44,966 bases of DNA from Roseateles saccharophilus. GTDB taxonomy: Bacteria; Pseudomonadota; Gammaproteobacteria; Burkholderiales; Burkholderiaceae_C. Position numbers and translations under genes: made by a program. Location: contig NZ_SMBU01000038.1 in assembly GCF_004342485.1 (NCBI RefSeq), positions 1-44,966 on the forward strand, written 5' to 3'. The notes beneath the pieces were generated by a model. It was not told where the DNA came from. It searched no databases and worked only from the letters and a program-made list of their open reading frames with translations. Positions 17,032 to 24,996 of this stretch are shown here, in pieces; position 1 is the first letter of the stretch; each line of letters starts with the position of its first letter.

Positions 17032-17875
17032 GCATCGGCGCCACCAGCGCCGCGCTGGCGCTGCGCCGCGCAGGCTGCTGCCGGCCCTTGCGGAACAGGC
17101 CCGGCATCAGCGGCTCGAGGCCGTCCGGGTCGAACAGCCGGGCCTCGGCCGCCCCGACGGCGAACAGCCCGCCAGGCCGCAGCCGGGCCAGCACGCGCGC
17201 GACGATGGCGCGGCGCGTCGCGGCGTCGAAATAGACCAGCAGGTGGCGCAGCAGGATGACGTCGAAGGGCTCGCCCGCCGGCAGTGCCTGGCGCAGGTCG
17301 AGGCGCTCGAAGCGCACCCGCTCGCGCAGGCCGGCCTGCATCTGCACGAGGCCGGCCGCGCCCTCGCCGCCCAGGCAATAGCGCTGGCGCCGCTGCGCGC
17401 TGACCAGGCGCAGCCGCGCCTGCGCATAGAGGGCGGCCTTCGCGGCCTGCAGCCGCGGCTCGCTGATGTCCGTGCCCAGCACCGACCAGTCCGCACCGAG
17501 GCGGCCGGCGCGCTGCAGGTCGCCGAGCAGCATGGCCAGGCTGTAGGCGTCGTCGCCCGTGCCCGCGCCGGCGCTCCACAGCCGCAGCCGCACCGGCCGC
17601 TGGCGGCTCAGCTCCGACTCCAGCAGCTCGAACTGCTCGGGCTCGCGGAAGAAGCAGGCCTCCTGCGTCGTCAGCAGGTCCAGAGCCATCGGCAGCTCGT
17701 CGCCCTCCTCCAGCAGGGCCAGATAGGCCGCGAAGCTGTCCAGGCCGAGGCGGTCCAGGCGGGGTGTCAGCCGCGCACCCGCCAGCGGCAGGCTGGCCAC
17801 CGGCAGCGACAGCCCCGCGCGGCGCTGCAGCAGATCGGCAAAGCGGCGCTGGTCGGATTCGGTCGGCAGCATCAT
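17024..17875 (-). CDS. CheR-type chemoreceptor methyltransferase
   Basis: This 283-residue protein has the CheR arrangement: an N-terminal helical domain (RRFADLLQRRAGLSLP), the LTTQEACFFREPEQFELL motif, an SAM-binding segment LRLWSAGAGTGDDAYSLAML and the later VLGTDISEPRLQAAKAALY and ILLRHLLVYFDAATRRAIV. CheR transfers methyl groups from SAM to glutamates of chemoreceptors. Some motifs deviate from the usual form: AGTGDDAYS for SSGEEPYS and LLRHLLVYFD for CRNVLIYF. It could therefore serve a special receptor set or be a divergent regulatory methyltransferase. Two chemoreceptors with CheR-docking tails lie 22 kb away. No cheB, cheA or cheW is in the window. Confidence 0.82.
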   Translation of the reverse strand: MMLPTESDQRRFADLLQRRAGLSLPVASLPLAGARLTPRLDRLGLDSFAAYLALLEEGDELPMALDLLTTQEACFFREPEQFELLESELSRQRPVRLRLWSAGAGTGDDAYSLAMLLGDLQRAGRLGADWSVLGTDISEPRLQAAKAALYAQARLRLVSAQRRQRYCLGGEGAAGLVQMQAGLRERVRFERLDLRQALPAGEPFDVILLRHLLVYFDAATRRAIVARVLARLRPGGLFAVGAAEARLFDPDGLEPLMPGLFRKGRQQPARRSASAALVAPMPR

Positions 17876-18012
17876 CGCGGACAGCGCCTCGTCGCGCCGC
17901 CCGGGCAGGGAACTTCGGGCATGCCGCCAGACTAAAGCGAGTCGCGCCCGAACACCACGAGGAAACCTTGCTCCCCGGCCCAGCCAGCGCCACGCGACTG
18001 CGCCAGCGTGAA
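17876..18012. other. Intergenic space between cheR-like gene and broken cyclase
   Basis: This 137-bp stretch lies between two minus-strand genes. I see no gene, no strong hairpin and no convincing promoter in it. Confidence 0.4.
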
Positions 18013-19055
18013 CTAGCTCACGGGCGCCTCGCTTGCCCCGGGCGCATTCAGCACGACGGCATTGCGGCCGCCGCGCTTGGCCTCGTAGGGCGCCGCATCG
18101 GCACGCGCGATCAGCGGGCCGGCATCGGCATCGTCCGGCAAAACCAGGCTGACGCCGACGCTGACCGTCAGCCGGCCGACATCAGCGAAGGCTGCAGCCT
18201 CGACCGTGGCGCGGATCTTCCCGGCCGCCAGGACCGCCTCCTGCGCGCCGGCCAGTTCGGGCAGCAGCACCGCGAACTCCTCGCCGCCGAAGCGCGCCCG
18301 TCGCCGAAGCGCACCGGCCCCTCGAAGCGGCCATTGGGCAGCACGGCCTCGCCACGGGCCTGGGCCAGCTTCATCGCCTCGGGATAGAGCACGCGGCCCT
18401 GGCGGTCGACGATGAGGACGTCCATGCCGTGCCCCGGATGCAGGCGGCTCGCGGTCTCGTCGACGATGCCGGTCACCCAGCGCCAGCGCACATGGGTGGC
18501 GACGACGCCACGCAGCCGGCCTTCGCTGTCGTGGATGGGCGCGGCGAAGTCGATGAAGCGGGTCGGCTCGCCGCCGGGCTCGACGGGCAGCATCGCCGCC
18601 AGCATCTTGGCCTCGTGCACGTCGCCGACATAGACGCGTTCGCGCCCGGCGATGAACCAATCGCGCTGCGCGACCGAGCGCCCCATCAGCATGCCGCCGG
18701 TGGCCTGCTGCACCAGGCCGTCGGGCGAGGCGACGCCCATCCAGGCGTATTCGTCGTGCAGGGCGAGGCGGCGCTCCAGCGCGTCGCGAGCGCGGTCGGA
18801 GTCCAGCGCGCCATGGGTCAGGTTGGACGCGACGCTGAGCAGCTTGATCTCGCGCTCGCGGTCGCGCAGCTGGCTGGCCAGCGTCTCGGCGGCGGACTGA
18901 GCCGTCGCGCGCACGGCGGCCTGCTGGGCGCCATAGAGCTCGTCGGTAGCGACGCTGCCCAGGTAGACGCCGACGAGGCTCAGGATGGCCAGGGCCAGGC
19001 CACCCAGCACCAGGCTGAGCTGGGTGCGCAGGCTGAGGGAGCGGTTGCGCGTCAT
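18013..19055 (-). pseudogene. Broken membrane diguanylate cyclase (sensor plus half of a GGDEF domain)
   Basis: The first frame (19055 down to about 18310) encodes a membrane segment (LSLVLGGLALAILSLVGVYL) and a Cache-like periplasmic sensor (HDEYAWMGVASPDG, QRDWFIAGRERVYVGDVHE, VLIVDRQGRVLYPEAM). It then reads GRFEGPVRFGDG and runs into nonsense sequence, ending at 18168. A second frame, from about 18300 to TAG 18013-18015, encodes only the back half of a GGDEF domain: ARFGGEEFAVLLPELAGAQE and ADAAPYEAKRGGRNAVVL. The end of the sensor, the second membrane helix, any HAMP and the first half of GGDEF (LTGLxNR, the metal Asp, the I-site) are missing, and the join is out of frame. The 11-mer CGCCGAAGCGC occurs at 18285-18295 and 18302-18312, exactly at the join. 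An internal deletion is likely. An assembly error is the alternative. Confidence 0.8.
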
Positions 19056-19089
19056 CGGGTCGGCTCGCTGAAACCGGGTGCGGGAAAGT

Positions 19090-21525
19090 CTAGCCAGCCT
19101 GCGGCAGGGTCAGGCGCATCACGGTGCCGAGCGGCCCGGTGCGCAGCAGCTCGGCGCTGCCGCCGTGCAGGTCCATCACGCGGCGCACGATGTACAGGCC
19201 CAGGCCGTGGGCGGCCTCGGTGCCGCCGTGGCCGCGCGCGCCGCGCATGAACAGGCGCGGCAGCAGCTCGCGCGGGATGCCGGGCCCGGCGTCGGCCACC
19301 TCCAGCTGCAGGGCCGCCGGCTCGTCGAAGTCCATCACATGCAGGGTCACGGGGCTCACGCCCGGCGCGTACTTCAGCGCGTTGGACAGCAGGTTGCGCA
19401 GTGCCAGGCGCAGCAGGCTCATGTCCATCAGCGCGGTGCGCGTGGCGGTGTGGCGGCGCACGACGATGCGGTCGCGCTGCTCGCGCGGCAGGTCGGCAAT
19501 GGTCACGGCGATCAGCGTGTCGATGTCGGTGTCCAGCCGCGCGATGCGCCCGCCGCCGGCCAGCAGGCTGGCCGCGGCCAGCGTGTTGTCGACGCCGGCC
19601 AGCACCTGGCCGAGCACGGCCTGGGCGCGCGTGAGCCGCTCCAGCGCGAGGCGCTCGCCGCGCCCGGCCAGGCTGGACGTCGCGCTCTGCAGCGCCGCGC
19701 TGGCGTTGTTCAGCGGCTGGCGCACCTCATGCGCCAGCACGTCCAGCATCTCGGAGCGCTCGTGCAGCAGCTGGTCCAGCTCCTGCACATGGCGCTCGAT
19801 CTGGCGGCGCATGCGCTGCTCCTGGGCCAGCTCGGCGCGATGCCGAAGCTCCTCGGTGATGTCGTCCACCAGGGCCAGCGCGCGCAGCGGCCGGCCCGCG
19901 AGGTCGAATTCGGCGACAGCGGAGACGAGGGCGTCGCGCAGCCGGCCGTCGGCGCAGATCAGCTGCACCGGGCAGTCGTCGACATGGCCGTCCCGCCACA
20001 GCGCCGGGCGGTAGCTTTCGCGCACCTGGGCGCTGGTCTCGGGCGTCATGAAGTCGTCGAGCTGGCGGCCGACGACCTGCTCGCGCCGGTAGCCCAGGCG
20101 CTCCAGCCAGCGGTCCGACACGCTGAGCACGCGGCCGCTCGCGTCGACCGAGTGCATCAGCGCCGGCGTCGACTCGTAGAGCGCGCGCAGGCGCTGGCGG
20201 CTCTGCTCGAGCTCGACCGCCGCGCGGTGGTGCTCGGTCACGTCCTGCAGGGCGCCGACGAGGCGCACCGGCACGCCGTCCTGCAGGTCGGCCTGGCCCT
20301 GGGCCAGCACCCAGATCTCGCGGCCGCTGGCCGTCCGCAGCGGCAGCTCCAGGCTCCAGGGCCGGCCCTCGCGCATGCCCTGCTGGATGGCGTTCTCGAT
20401 GGCGGGGCGGGCCTCGGGCTTGTAGTAGCTGAAGGCCTCGTCCAGCGTCGGCCGGTGGCCGGGCTCGCGGTCGTGGATGCGGCAGGTCTGGTCGCTCCAG
20501 ACCAGCTCCATCGTGCGCAGGTCCATGCTCCAGCCGCCGATGCCGGCGACGCGGCCGGTGCGGTCCAGCAGGGCCTGGCTCTCGCGCAGCTCGCGCTCGG
20601 CGGTGAGCCGCTCAGTAACGTCCTCGACGACGCCGACGTAGCCGGTCACGCCGCCGCCGGGCGCCGGCAGCGGATGGGCGCGCACCCACAACTGGCGCAG
20701 CCCGCCGCCGGCCATGTCGGCGCGCTGCGCGCGAAAGCGCATCTCGAAGCGGCGCCCGGCAGCGACGCAGCGCCGCCAGTGGTCGCCCACCGAGGCGAGG
20801 TCGTCGGGGTGCACCGTCCCCAGCCAGCTCTCGCCGAGGCTGGCCTGCGGGCCCAGGCCGAAGATGCGCTGCCAGGACGGGCTGGCATAGACGCCCTGCC
20901 CGGCCGCGTCGGTCTGGTAGACACCCAGCGGCGCGGCGTCGGCCAGCACGCGAAAGCGCTGCTCGCTCTCCCGCCGCGCGGCCAGCGCGGCGCCGACGGC
21001 TCCGGCCTGGAAGTCGGCCTGCGCGTTGGCGATCACGCGCTCGCGCATCATCAGCGCCTCGGCGGCGGCATCGGCCAGCCGGGTCAGCGCCTCGCGCTGG
21101 GCCTCGCTGAGCTGGCGTGGCCGGTAGTCGACGACGCACAGCGTACCCGGGTGGCTGCCGTCGTCGAGCCGGATGGGCACGCCGGCATAGAAGCGCAGAG
21201 CCGGCTCGGCGAGCACGTCGGGGTGGCCGGCGAAGCGCTCGTCCAGGCGCGCATCGCAGACCTCGAACAGGCCGTCGCCCTGCAGGGTGTGAACGCAGAA
21301 AGTGCGCTCGCGCGGCGTCTCGTCGCGGCCGAAGCCGACGCGCGCCTTGAACCATTGGCGCCTCTCGTCGATGAGGCCGAGCAGGGCCACCGGCGTGCCG
21401 CAGAGCTGGGCGGCCAGCGCGGCCAGGTGGTCGAACAGCGGCTCGGGCGCGGTGTCCATCACGGCCAGCGCGGCGAGGCGGGCCAGGCGCCGCTCCTCGT
21501 CGGCGGGCTTGATCAGAGTCAACAT
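19090..21525 (-). CDS. GAF/multi-PAS sensor histidine kinase
   Basis: This 811-residue cytoplasmic kinase has no membrane helix. Order: GAF domain (about 20-165, RLARLAALAVMDTAPEPLFD and RERTFCVHTLQGDG), PAS/PAC repeats at about 195-310, 315-430 and 440-560 (LGVYQTDAAGQGVYASPSWQ, GYVGVVEDVTERL, LMHSVDASGRVLSVS), a HisKA region with the phosphoacceptor His about 597 in LDVLAHEVRQPLNNA, and an ATPase domain with N box LRNLLSNALKYAP, G1 VADAGPGIP and G2 HGLGLYIVRRVM. It autophosphorylates and passes phosphate to an unknown regulator. The OmpR-type regulator 2 kb away is a candidate but not linked by operon. The start is divergent from the sigma factor gene with 74 bases between them. Confidence 0.92.
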   Translation of the reverse strand: MLTLIKPADEERRLARLAALAVMDTAPEPLFDHLAALAAQLCGTPVALLGLIDERRQWFKARVGFGRDETPRERTFCVHTLQGDGLFEVCDARLDERFAGHPDVLAEPALRFYAGVPIRLDDGSHPGTLCVVDYRPRQLSEAQREALTRLADAAAEALMMRERVIANAQADFQAGAVGAALAARRESEQRFRVLADAAPLGVYQTDAAGQGVYASPSWQRIFGLGPQASLGESWLGTVHPDDLASVGDHWRRCVAAGRRFEMRFRAQRADMAGGGLRQLWVRAHPLPAPGGGVTGYVGVVEDVTERLTAERELRESQALLDRTGRVAGIGGWSMDLRTMELVWSDQTCRIHDREPGHRPTLDEAFSYYKPEARPAIENAIQQGMREGRPWSLELPLRTASGREIWVLAQGQADLQDGVPVRLVGALQDVTEHHRAAVELEQSRQRLRALYESTPALMHSVDASGRVLSVSDRWLERLGYRREQVVGRQLDDFMTPETSAQVRESYRPALWRDGHVDDCPVQLICADGRLRDALVSAVAEFDLAGRPLRALALVDDITEELRHRAELAQEQRMRRQIERHVQELDQLLHERSEMLDVLAHEVRQPLNNASAALQSATSSLAGRGERLALERLTRAQAVLGQVLAGVDNTLAAASLLAGGGRIARLDTDIDTLIAVTIADLPREQRDRIVVRRHTATRTALMDMSLLRLALRNLLSNALKYAPGVSPVTLHVMDFDEPAALQLEVADAGPGIPRELLPRLFMRGARGHGGTEAAHGLGLYIVRRVMDLHGGSAELLRTGPLGTVMRLTLPQAG

Positions 21526-21599
21526 GGCCGGAAGCTTATGGCAAGGCCTGCGCGGAGTGCGGCAAGATGGCGACCGTCGCCGGGGAATGGCGAGGAAGA

Positions 21600-22115
21600 A
21601 TGGGCGATGACGAAGTCGACGAGCTGATCGCGCGCGTCAATGCAGGCGAGGCCGGTGCGCTGGATGCGCTGTTTGCGACCGCCTACCCGGCGTTGCGCGA
21701 ACTGGCCCATGCGCGACTGCGCGATGGCGGCTGCCACGGCGGCGGCCTGCACACGACCCAGCTCGTGCACGAGAGCTATCTGCGCCTGGCGCATGACGCC
21801 CGCCTGCGGCCCGAGAGCCGGCGCGAGTTCTTCGCCTATGCCGCCCGCGTGATGCGCGAGCTCATCGTCGAGGCACTGACGCCGGACACGCATGTCGAGC
21901 TGCAACGGCCCTCCCAGGCCGACGAGGTGCTGCGCGTGCACGAGGCCCTGGCGGCACTGCAGGCCGCCGAACCCCGCCTGGCCCAGGTCGTCGAGATGCG
22001 CTACTTCGGCGGCTACACCGAAGCCGAGATCGGTGCAGCCATGGGCCTGACCGAGCGCACCGTCAGGCGCGACTGGGAGAAGGCGCGCCTGCTGCTGCTG
22101 GCCCTGCTGAAGTGA
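21600..22115 (+). CDS. ECF-type sigma factor lacking the usual region 2.4
   Basis: This 171-residue protein resembles the PF07638-type ECF sigma group: DELIARVNAGEAGALDALFA, YPALRELAHARLRDG, TTQLVHESYLRL, REFFAYAARVMRELIV in region 2, and VVEMRYFGGYTEAEIGAAMG with LTERTVRRDWEKARLLL in region 4. After MRELIV the family normally has a basic stretch like DHARRR..KRGGG before the variable linker. Here it goes straight to EALTPDTHVEL, so about 14 residues of region 2.4 (-10 recognition) seem to be missing in frame. ATG 21600 follows GAGGAA. An ATG 11 codons upstream lacks such a site. No anti-sigma gene is adjacent. Confidence 0.85.
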   Translation: MGDDEVDELIARVNAGEAGALDALFATAYPALRELAHARLRDGGCHGGGLHTTQLVHESYLRLAHDARLRPESRREFFAYAARVMRELIVEALTPDTHVELQRPSQADEVLRVHEALAALQAAEPRLAQVVEMRYFGGYTEAEIGAAMGLTERTVRRDWEKARLLLLALLK

Positions 22116-22157
22116 GTCCACCCCGCGCGGGATTCGCCGGCCGCTGAGGCCTGCGGC

Positions 22158-24914
22158 TCAGGGCGCGGCTGCGCCGAGGTTGCGCAGCCAGAAGGCCTCG
22201 TACTTGCGGTGCCAGGTGGCCGGCTTCACGACGCCGCCCAGCCCATGCACGCCGTCCGGGTCGAGGAAAAGCTCGACCAGGGGGGCCTTGCCCGACTCCA
22301 GCAGCGCGCGGTAGACGTTGACCGTGTCCTGGAAGAGCACGTTGGGGTCCTGCATGCCGTGCACCAGCAGCAGCGGCTTCTTCAGGCCACGGGCCAGCGG
22401 CAACAGCGAGAAGCGGCGCAGGCTGGGCTTGCTGCGCTCGGTCTTGCCCAGCGTGCGGCCGGAGTACCAGCTGTTGTAGTTCTCCCATTCGGTCGGGCCG
22501 GCACCGGCGATACCGGCGGCGAACAGGTCGGGCCGGGTGTACATCGTGTACTGGGTCTGGAAGCCGCCGAAGCTCCAGCCGTTCAGGCCGACACGGTTCG
22601 CGTCCACGCCGAACTGCGCGGGCAGCAGCTTGACGAGGTCTTCCAGGTCCTCGGCCTGGGGCTCGCCGGGATGCTCCCAGTTGGCATCGGAGAACCTGCG
22701 GCCGTAGTTGCTGTGGCCGCGCGGGTCCACGGCAAGCATCACATAGCCATGCCTGGCGGCCATGTACATGCCGAACAGATAGGCCGTGTTCTGGAAGCTG
22801 TCGACCTCGACGATGTGGCGGTCGTTCAGCGGGCCGCCGTAGACGTAGACGACGGCCGGGCGCTTGTCGGAGGCCTTCCAGCCGGCAGGCCTGAAGACAT
22901 AGCCCTCGATGCGGTCGCCGTGGCGGTTGGCGTAATGGAAGCGCTCGGGCCGCAGCACGTCGACGGCCGCCCAGTCCTTGTCGGTGCTGTCGGTCAGCGT
23001 CGCGGTCCTGGCCTTGCCGTCCACGGCGATCAGCTTGAGCTCGGGCCGCTGCGCCCAGTTGCCGGCGTCGGCGGCGGCCCAGCGGCCGTCCTCCGACACC
23101 GCCGCCGCGCGGTGGTATTCGCCCGGCGCGCCCAGCGCCTGCATCGCGCCGCTGGCCATGTCGACGCGGAAGAGATTCATCGCCGCCGTGTCGCCGGCAT
23201 TGGCCAGCACGAACATCGCCTTGCTGTCGGCCGTGAAGCCGACGACCTCATAGGCCTCGAACTCGCCCTTGACCAGCGGGCGCAGCGCGCGCGTCGCCAC
23301 GTCGATGGCATAGGCCTGGCGCCAGCCGGCCTCGTCCAGCGCGAGCACCAGGCTCTTGCCGTCCGGCGTGAAGCGCGGCTCCACGACGCTAACCACTTCG
23401 TGCCCGACGTCGCCGCGGCGCTCCAGCACGAGCTCGGGCTTGGCGGTTTCGTCGGCGCAGGCCGCCGGGCCGCTCCCAAGGCCTGCAGCGCCCCCCTGGG
23501 GGGCAGCCGGCGTACCCGCCGGCCGGGGGCAAGTGCTACCGATATAGACGCGCAGCAACTCCTTCTCGCGTTCCCAGGTCGTGAACGCATAGTGGCTGCC
23601 GTCGCGCGCCCAGGCCACCTCGCTCATCTCGAACCAGACGTCGCCGCCTGCGTTCGTGAACACCGGCGCCGGCTGCTTGCGCGGCGCCTCGCCGGCCCTG
23701 GGCACGGCGCGGATGTAGAGGGCCAGCGGCTTGATGCTGCGCTTGTCGTCCGACACCTCGCGGTCGACCTTCTTGGCCGTGGCCCAGCGCTCGTCGTAGT
23801 TCATGATCTCGACCTTGCGGCCGGCGTCGGGCACGGGCTTGCCGTCGGCGTCCAGCCTGGGCGCGCTGGCCTGCAGCGACATCCAGCGGCCGTCCTCGCT
23901 GATGACGGTCCGCTCGATGCGGTATTTCTTCTGCTCGTCGTCCGGGTGGATGAGTTCGCGGTTGAGGATCTGCACGCCGGCCTGGTTGAAGCGCGCCCGC
24001 AGCACGCGGGTCTCGTCCATGAAGACGATGCCGGCATCGTCCGGCGCATAGGCCACGACGCGCAGCTGGCGCTGCGTGGCGACAAGCGGCGCAGGCGCCT
24101 TGTCGTCCGCGCGCCAGCGGTAGAGGCCGCCGCGGTACTGGAAGACCAGCTCGTCGGCCTTGTGCGCCCAGACGAACTGCGCGACACCGGGATAGAGGTC
24201 GGTGGGCTTGAGCTTCTCGCGGGCGAGCTTCTTCTTCAGCTCGTCGCGCAGCTCCCAGAGCTCCTTCTCCTTGTCATCCTTCTTGTCGTCCTTCTTTTCG
24301 GATGCCGCCGCGGCAGAGGCGGCGGAGGCAGCGGGCGCGGGCTTGCCGGCGCGCCTGGCGGCCAGCGCGGCCATGGCCTGCTTCTCGGCCTCGGCCTCAG
24401 CCTTGTCGGCCGCCTTCTGGGCATCGTCCTTGGCCTTCCTGTCGGCCAGCTCCTTCTTCAGCGTCTCGATCGCGGCGGTCTCCCACTGCGACAGATCGAC
24501 CTTGTCGCCACGCAGATAGGCCTGCTGCGCGAGTTCGCGGGCCTGACGCTCGGCCCATTCGGTGTCGCGCTGCTTGAGCTTCTTGTCGAAGCGCGCGAGA
24601 TCCTCGGGCGCTTCGAAGGCGGCCATGACCTGGGGCGACGTGACGCGCTGCGTCCTGCCGGTCCTGGTGTCGTGCACCCAGAGGTCGGCACCGGGCTCGC
24701 CGAAGGGGTTCCAGCGATAGGCCAGGTAGCGGCCGCTGTGGCTGAAGGCCGCGTCCTTCGCGTCCGCGCCGCGGTAGGGCTGGGCGCGGAAGATCTGTTC
24801 CAGGGTCGGCACGGCGGCTGCCGTCGGAGCCGTCTGGGCCTGCAGCGGCATCAGCGCCGACAAGGCCAGCGCAAGGGCCAGGCTGCCGGCGGCAGCGAAG
24901 GTCACGGGCTTCAA
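22158..24914 (-). CDS. Secreted S9 family peptidase (prolyl oligopeptidase/DPP-like)
   Basis: This 918-residue enzyme has a signal peptide (LALALALSALMPLQAQ, cleavage near residue 27), a long beta-propeller part with a Lys/Ala-rich coiled insertion (about 130-220), and a C-terminal alpha/beta hydrolase. Catalytic residues are Ser about 780 in GLNGWSFGGFQTQYT, Asp about 855 in LLLVHGMQDPN and His about 893 in DPDGVHGLGG. It should cleave short peptides in the periplasm, probably after Pro or Ala. The start is a TTG at 24914 with AGGAG 6 bases upstream. No in-frame ATG fits as well. Residues about 463-490 (Pro/Gly/Ala-rich, around AAPQGGAAGLGSGPAACA) are encoded by a repeat-like insertion described separately. 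Confidence 0.9.
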   Translation of the reverse strand: MKPVTFAAAGSLALALALSALMPLQAQTAPTAAAVPTLEQIFRAQPYRGADAKDAAFSHSGRYLAYRWNPFGEPGADLWVHDTRTGRTQRVTSPQVMAAFEAPEDLARFDKKLKQRDTEWAERQARELAQQAYLRGDKVDLSQWETAAIETLKKELADRKAKDDAQKAADKAEAEAEKQAMAALAARRAGKPAPAASAASAAAASEKKDDKKDDKEKELWELRDELKKKLAREKLKPTDLYPGVAQFVWAHKADELVFQYRGGLYRWRADDKAPAPLVATQRQLRVVAYAPDDAGIVFMDETRVLRARFNQAGVQILNRELIHPDDEQKKYRIERTVISEDGRWMSLQASAPRLDADGKPVPDAGRKVEIMNYDERWATAKKVDREVSDDKRSIKPLALYIRAVPRAGEAPRKQPAPVFTNAGGDVWFEMSEVAWARDGSHYAFTTWEREKELLRVYIGSTCPRPAGTPAAPQGGAAGLGSGPAACADETAKPELVLERRGDVGHEVVSVVEPRFTPDGKSLVLALDEAGWRQAYAIDVATRALRPLVKGEFEAYEVVGFTADSKAMFVLANAGDTAAMNLFRVDMASGAMQALGAPGEYHRAAAVSEDGRWAAADAGNWAQRPELKLIAVDGKARTATLTDSTDKDWAAVDVLRPERFHYANRHGDRIEGYVFRPAGWKASDKRPAVVYVYGGPLNDRHIVEVDSFQNTAYLFGMYMAARHGYVMLAVDPRGHSNYGRRFSDANWEHPGEPQAEDLEDLVKLLPAQFGVDANRVGLNGWSFGGFQTQYTMYTRPDLFAAGIAGAGPTEWENYNSWYSGRTLGKTERSKPSLRRFSLLPLARGLKKPLLLVHGMQDPNVLFQDTVNVYRALLESGKAPLVELFLDPDGVHGLGGVVKPATWHRKYEAFWLRNLGAAAP
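23462..23525. repeat. GC-rich repeat module inside the S9 peptidase gene
   Basis: Within the coding sequence lie two back-to-back hairpins: GCCCCCC-T-GGGGGGC (23490-23504) and GCCGGCG-TACC-CGCCGGC (23506-23523). They are preceded by GCCGGGCCGCTCCCAAG (23464-23480). The reverse complement of that 17-mer recurs in the intergenic repeat at 33489-33570. The module adds about 28 low-complexity residues in frame. It looks like a dispersed repeat that landed in, and was tolerated by, a surface loop. Confidence 0.6.
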
Positions 24915-24996
24915 GGGGGTCTCCTGAATCTGCCCCCTAGGATTAGGGGCGGCGGATTCTAGGAAGCCATCCTGCCCGACCCATTCGTCACGGCGC
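24915..24996 (-). other. Leader of the S9 peptidase gene with a GC stem
   Basis: This 82-bp space between two minus-strand genes holds, on the minus strand, TAGAAT (a possible -10). A stem GCCCCTA-ATCC-TAGGGGGC follows, just before the AGGAG site of the peptidase gene. The stem may affect translation of the TTG start. No matching -35 is clear. Confidence 0.35.
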
